The position numbers and the translations under genes are program-made. From the NCBI GenBank assembly GCA_031363055.1, contig JANLTP010000084.1, forward strand, positions 1-32,102: DNA of 32,102 nt, read 5' to 3'. Positions within the stretch are counted from its first letter, which is position 1, and each line of letters starts with the position of its first letter. The notes beneath the pieces were generated by a model. The model had not been told where the DNA came from, searched no databases, and saw nothing but the letters and a program-made list of their open reading frames with translations. Below, piece after piece: positions 31,986 through 32,102 of this stretch. The stretch is from JANLTP01 sp031363055. GTDB lineage: Bacteria > Pseudomonadota > Gammaproteobacteria > Burkholderiales > Burkholderiaceae_E.

Positions 31986-32102
31986 CCAGATAGACGAGGA
32001 AGTGCCGACTGAAAATTGACCAGGTGATCGAAGTATCCTGCCCGAATTTTGGGCAGACCAAACAAGGTGATCAACATGGCAATGATTGGCAAGGTTCGAG
32101 GG
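31963..32102 (+). mobile_element. Left end of an IS21-like insertion sequence (partial)
   Basis: The element appears to begin with TG at 31963. Two direct copies of gaaaattgaccag (31977-31989 and 32011-32023, period 34 bp) match the repeated transposase-binding sites found at IS21-family ends. A reading frame with an IstA-like start begins at 32076. The right end is outside the window, so the target duplication cannot be seen. Confidence 0.68.
32076..32102 (+). CDS. IS21-like transposase (IstA) start, truncated by window edge
   Basis: Nine codons (M-A-M-I-G-K-V-R-G) run off the window. They resemble the start of IS21-family IstA transposases. AAGGTGA sits six bases ahead of the ATG. The identification rests mainly on the preceding terminal repeats. 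Confidence 0.55.

Overview
The window reads as a chromosomal segment of a Gram-negative bacterium, most likely a betaproteobacterium of the Burkholderiales. The reasons are a GC-rich coding style, three substrate-binding proteins of the Bug/TctC type, many aromatic and acyl-CoA catabolic genes, and Tat-type signal peptides. This placement is an inference. No rRNA, tRNA or CRISPR array was seen.

Layout. (1) 7-6018, minus strand: a small AT-richer hypothetical gene, then a catabolic operon read right to left: Bug binding protein, ThDP-dependent acetolactate-synthase-like enzyme, type I extradiol dioxygenase (VOC fold), MhpA-like FAD hydroxylase. (2) 6019-7506: a repeat-rich stretch with three copies of an imperfect hairpin element around a Bug gene that has lost about 57 internal codons. 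(3) 7507-12708: TPR protein and crotonase (minus), then a second full-length Bug protein and a Tat-exported class V aminotransferase (plus). (4) 12756-14497: a lower-GC island with an ABC-type AAA ATPase translationally coupled to a partner gene that is split by one in-frame TAA. (5) 14608-20134, minus: a likely six-gene operon (quinone-oxidoreductase-like MDR, ferritin-like protein, dienelactone hydrolase, DUF1993, exported methyltransferase, M20 amidohydrolase). (6) 20348-25361, plus: MFS transporter, BenE-type transporter, SDR, D-aminoacylase-like amidohydrolase. (7) 25401-28246: a decay zone with a broken nucleotidyltransferase/HEPN pair, an intact DUF4143 ATPase, and a collapsed ArsR/AHSA1 locus that keeps its operator-like palindrome. 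(8) 28278-32102: zinc alcohol dehydrogenase (minus), then MmgE/PrpD and two overlapping MaoC genes (plus), cut at the right edge by the left end of an IS21-like element.

Together the intact genes describe uptake and breakdown of carboxylic and aromatic acids: binding proteins, a benzoate-type carrier, ring hydroxylation and cleavage, and CoA-ester hydration. Recurrent themes are short tandem duplications of 12-18 bp inside or at the ends of genes, and local gene erosion. The two most unusual signals are the hairpin repeats, whose arms differ between copies but keep pairing through compensatory changes, and the nonsense-split partner of the AAA ATPase.
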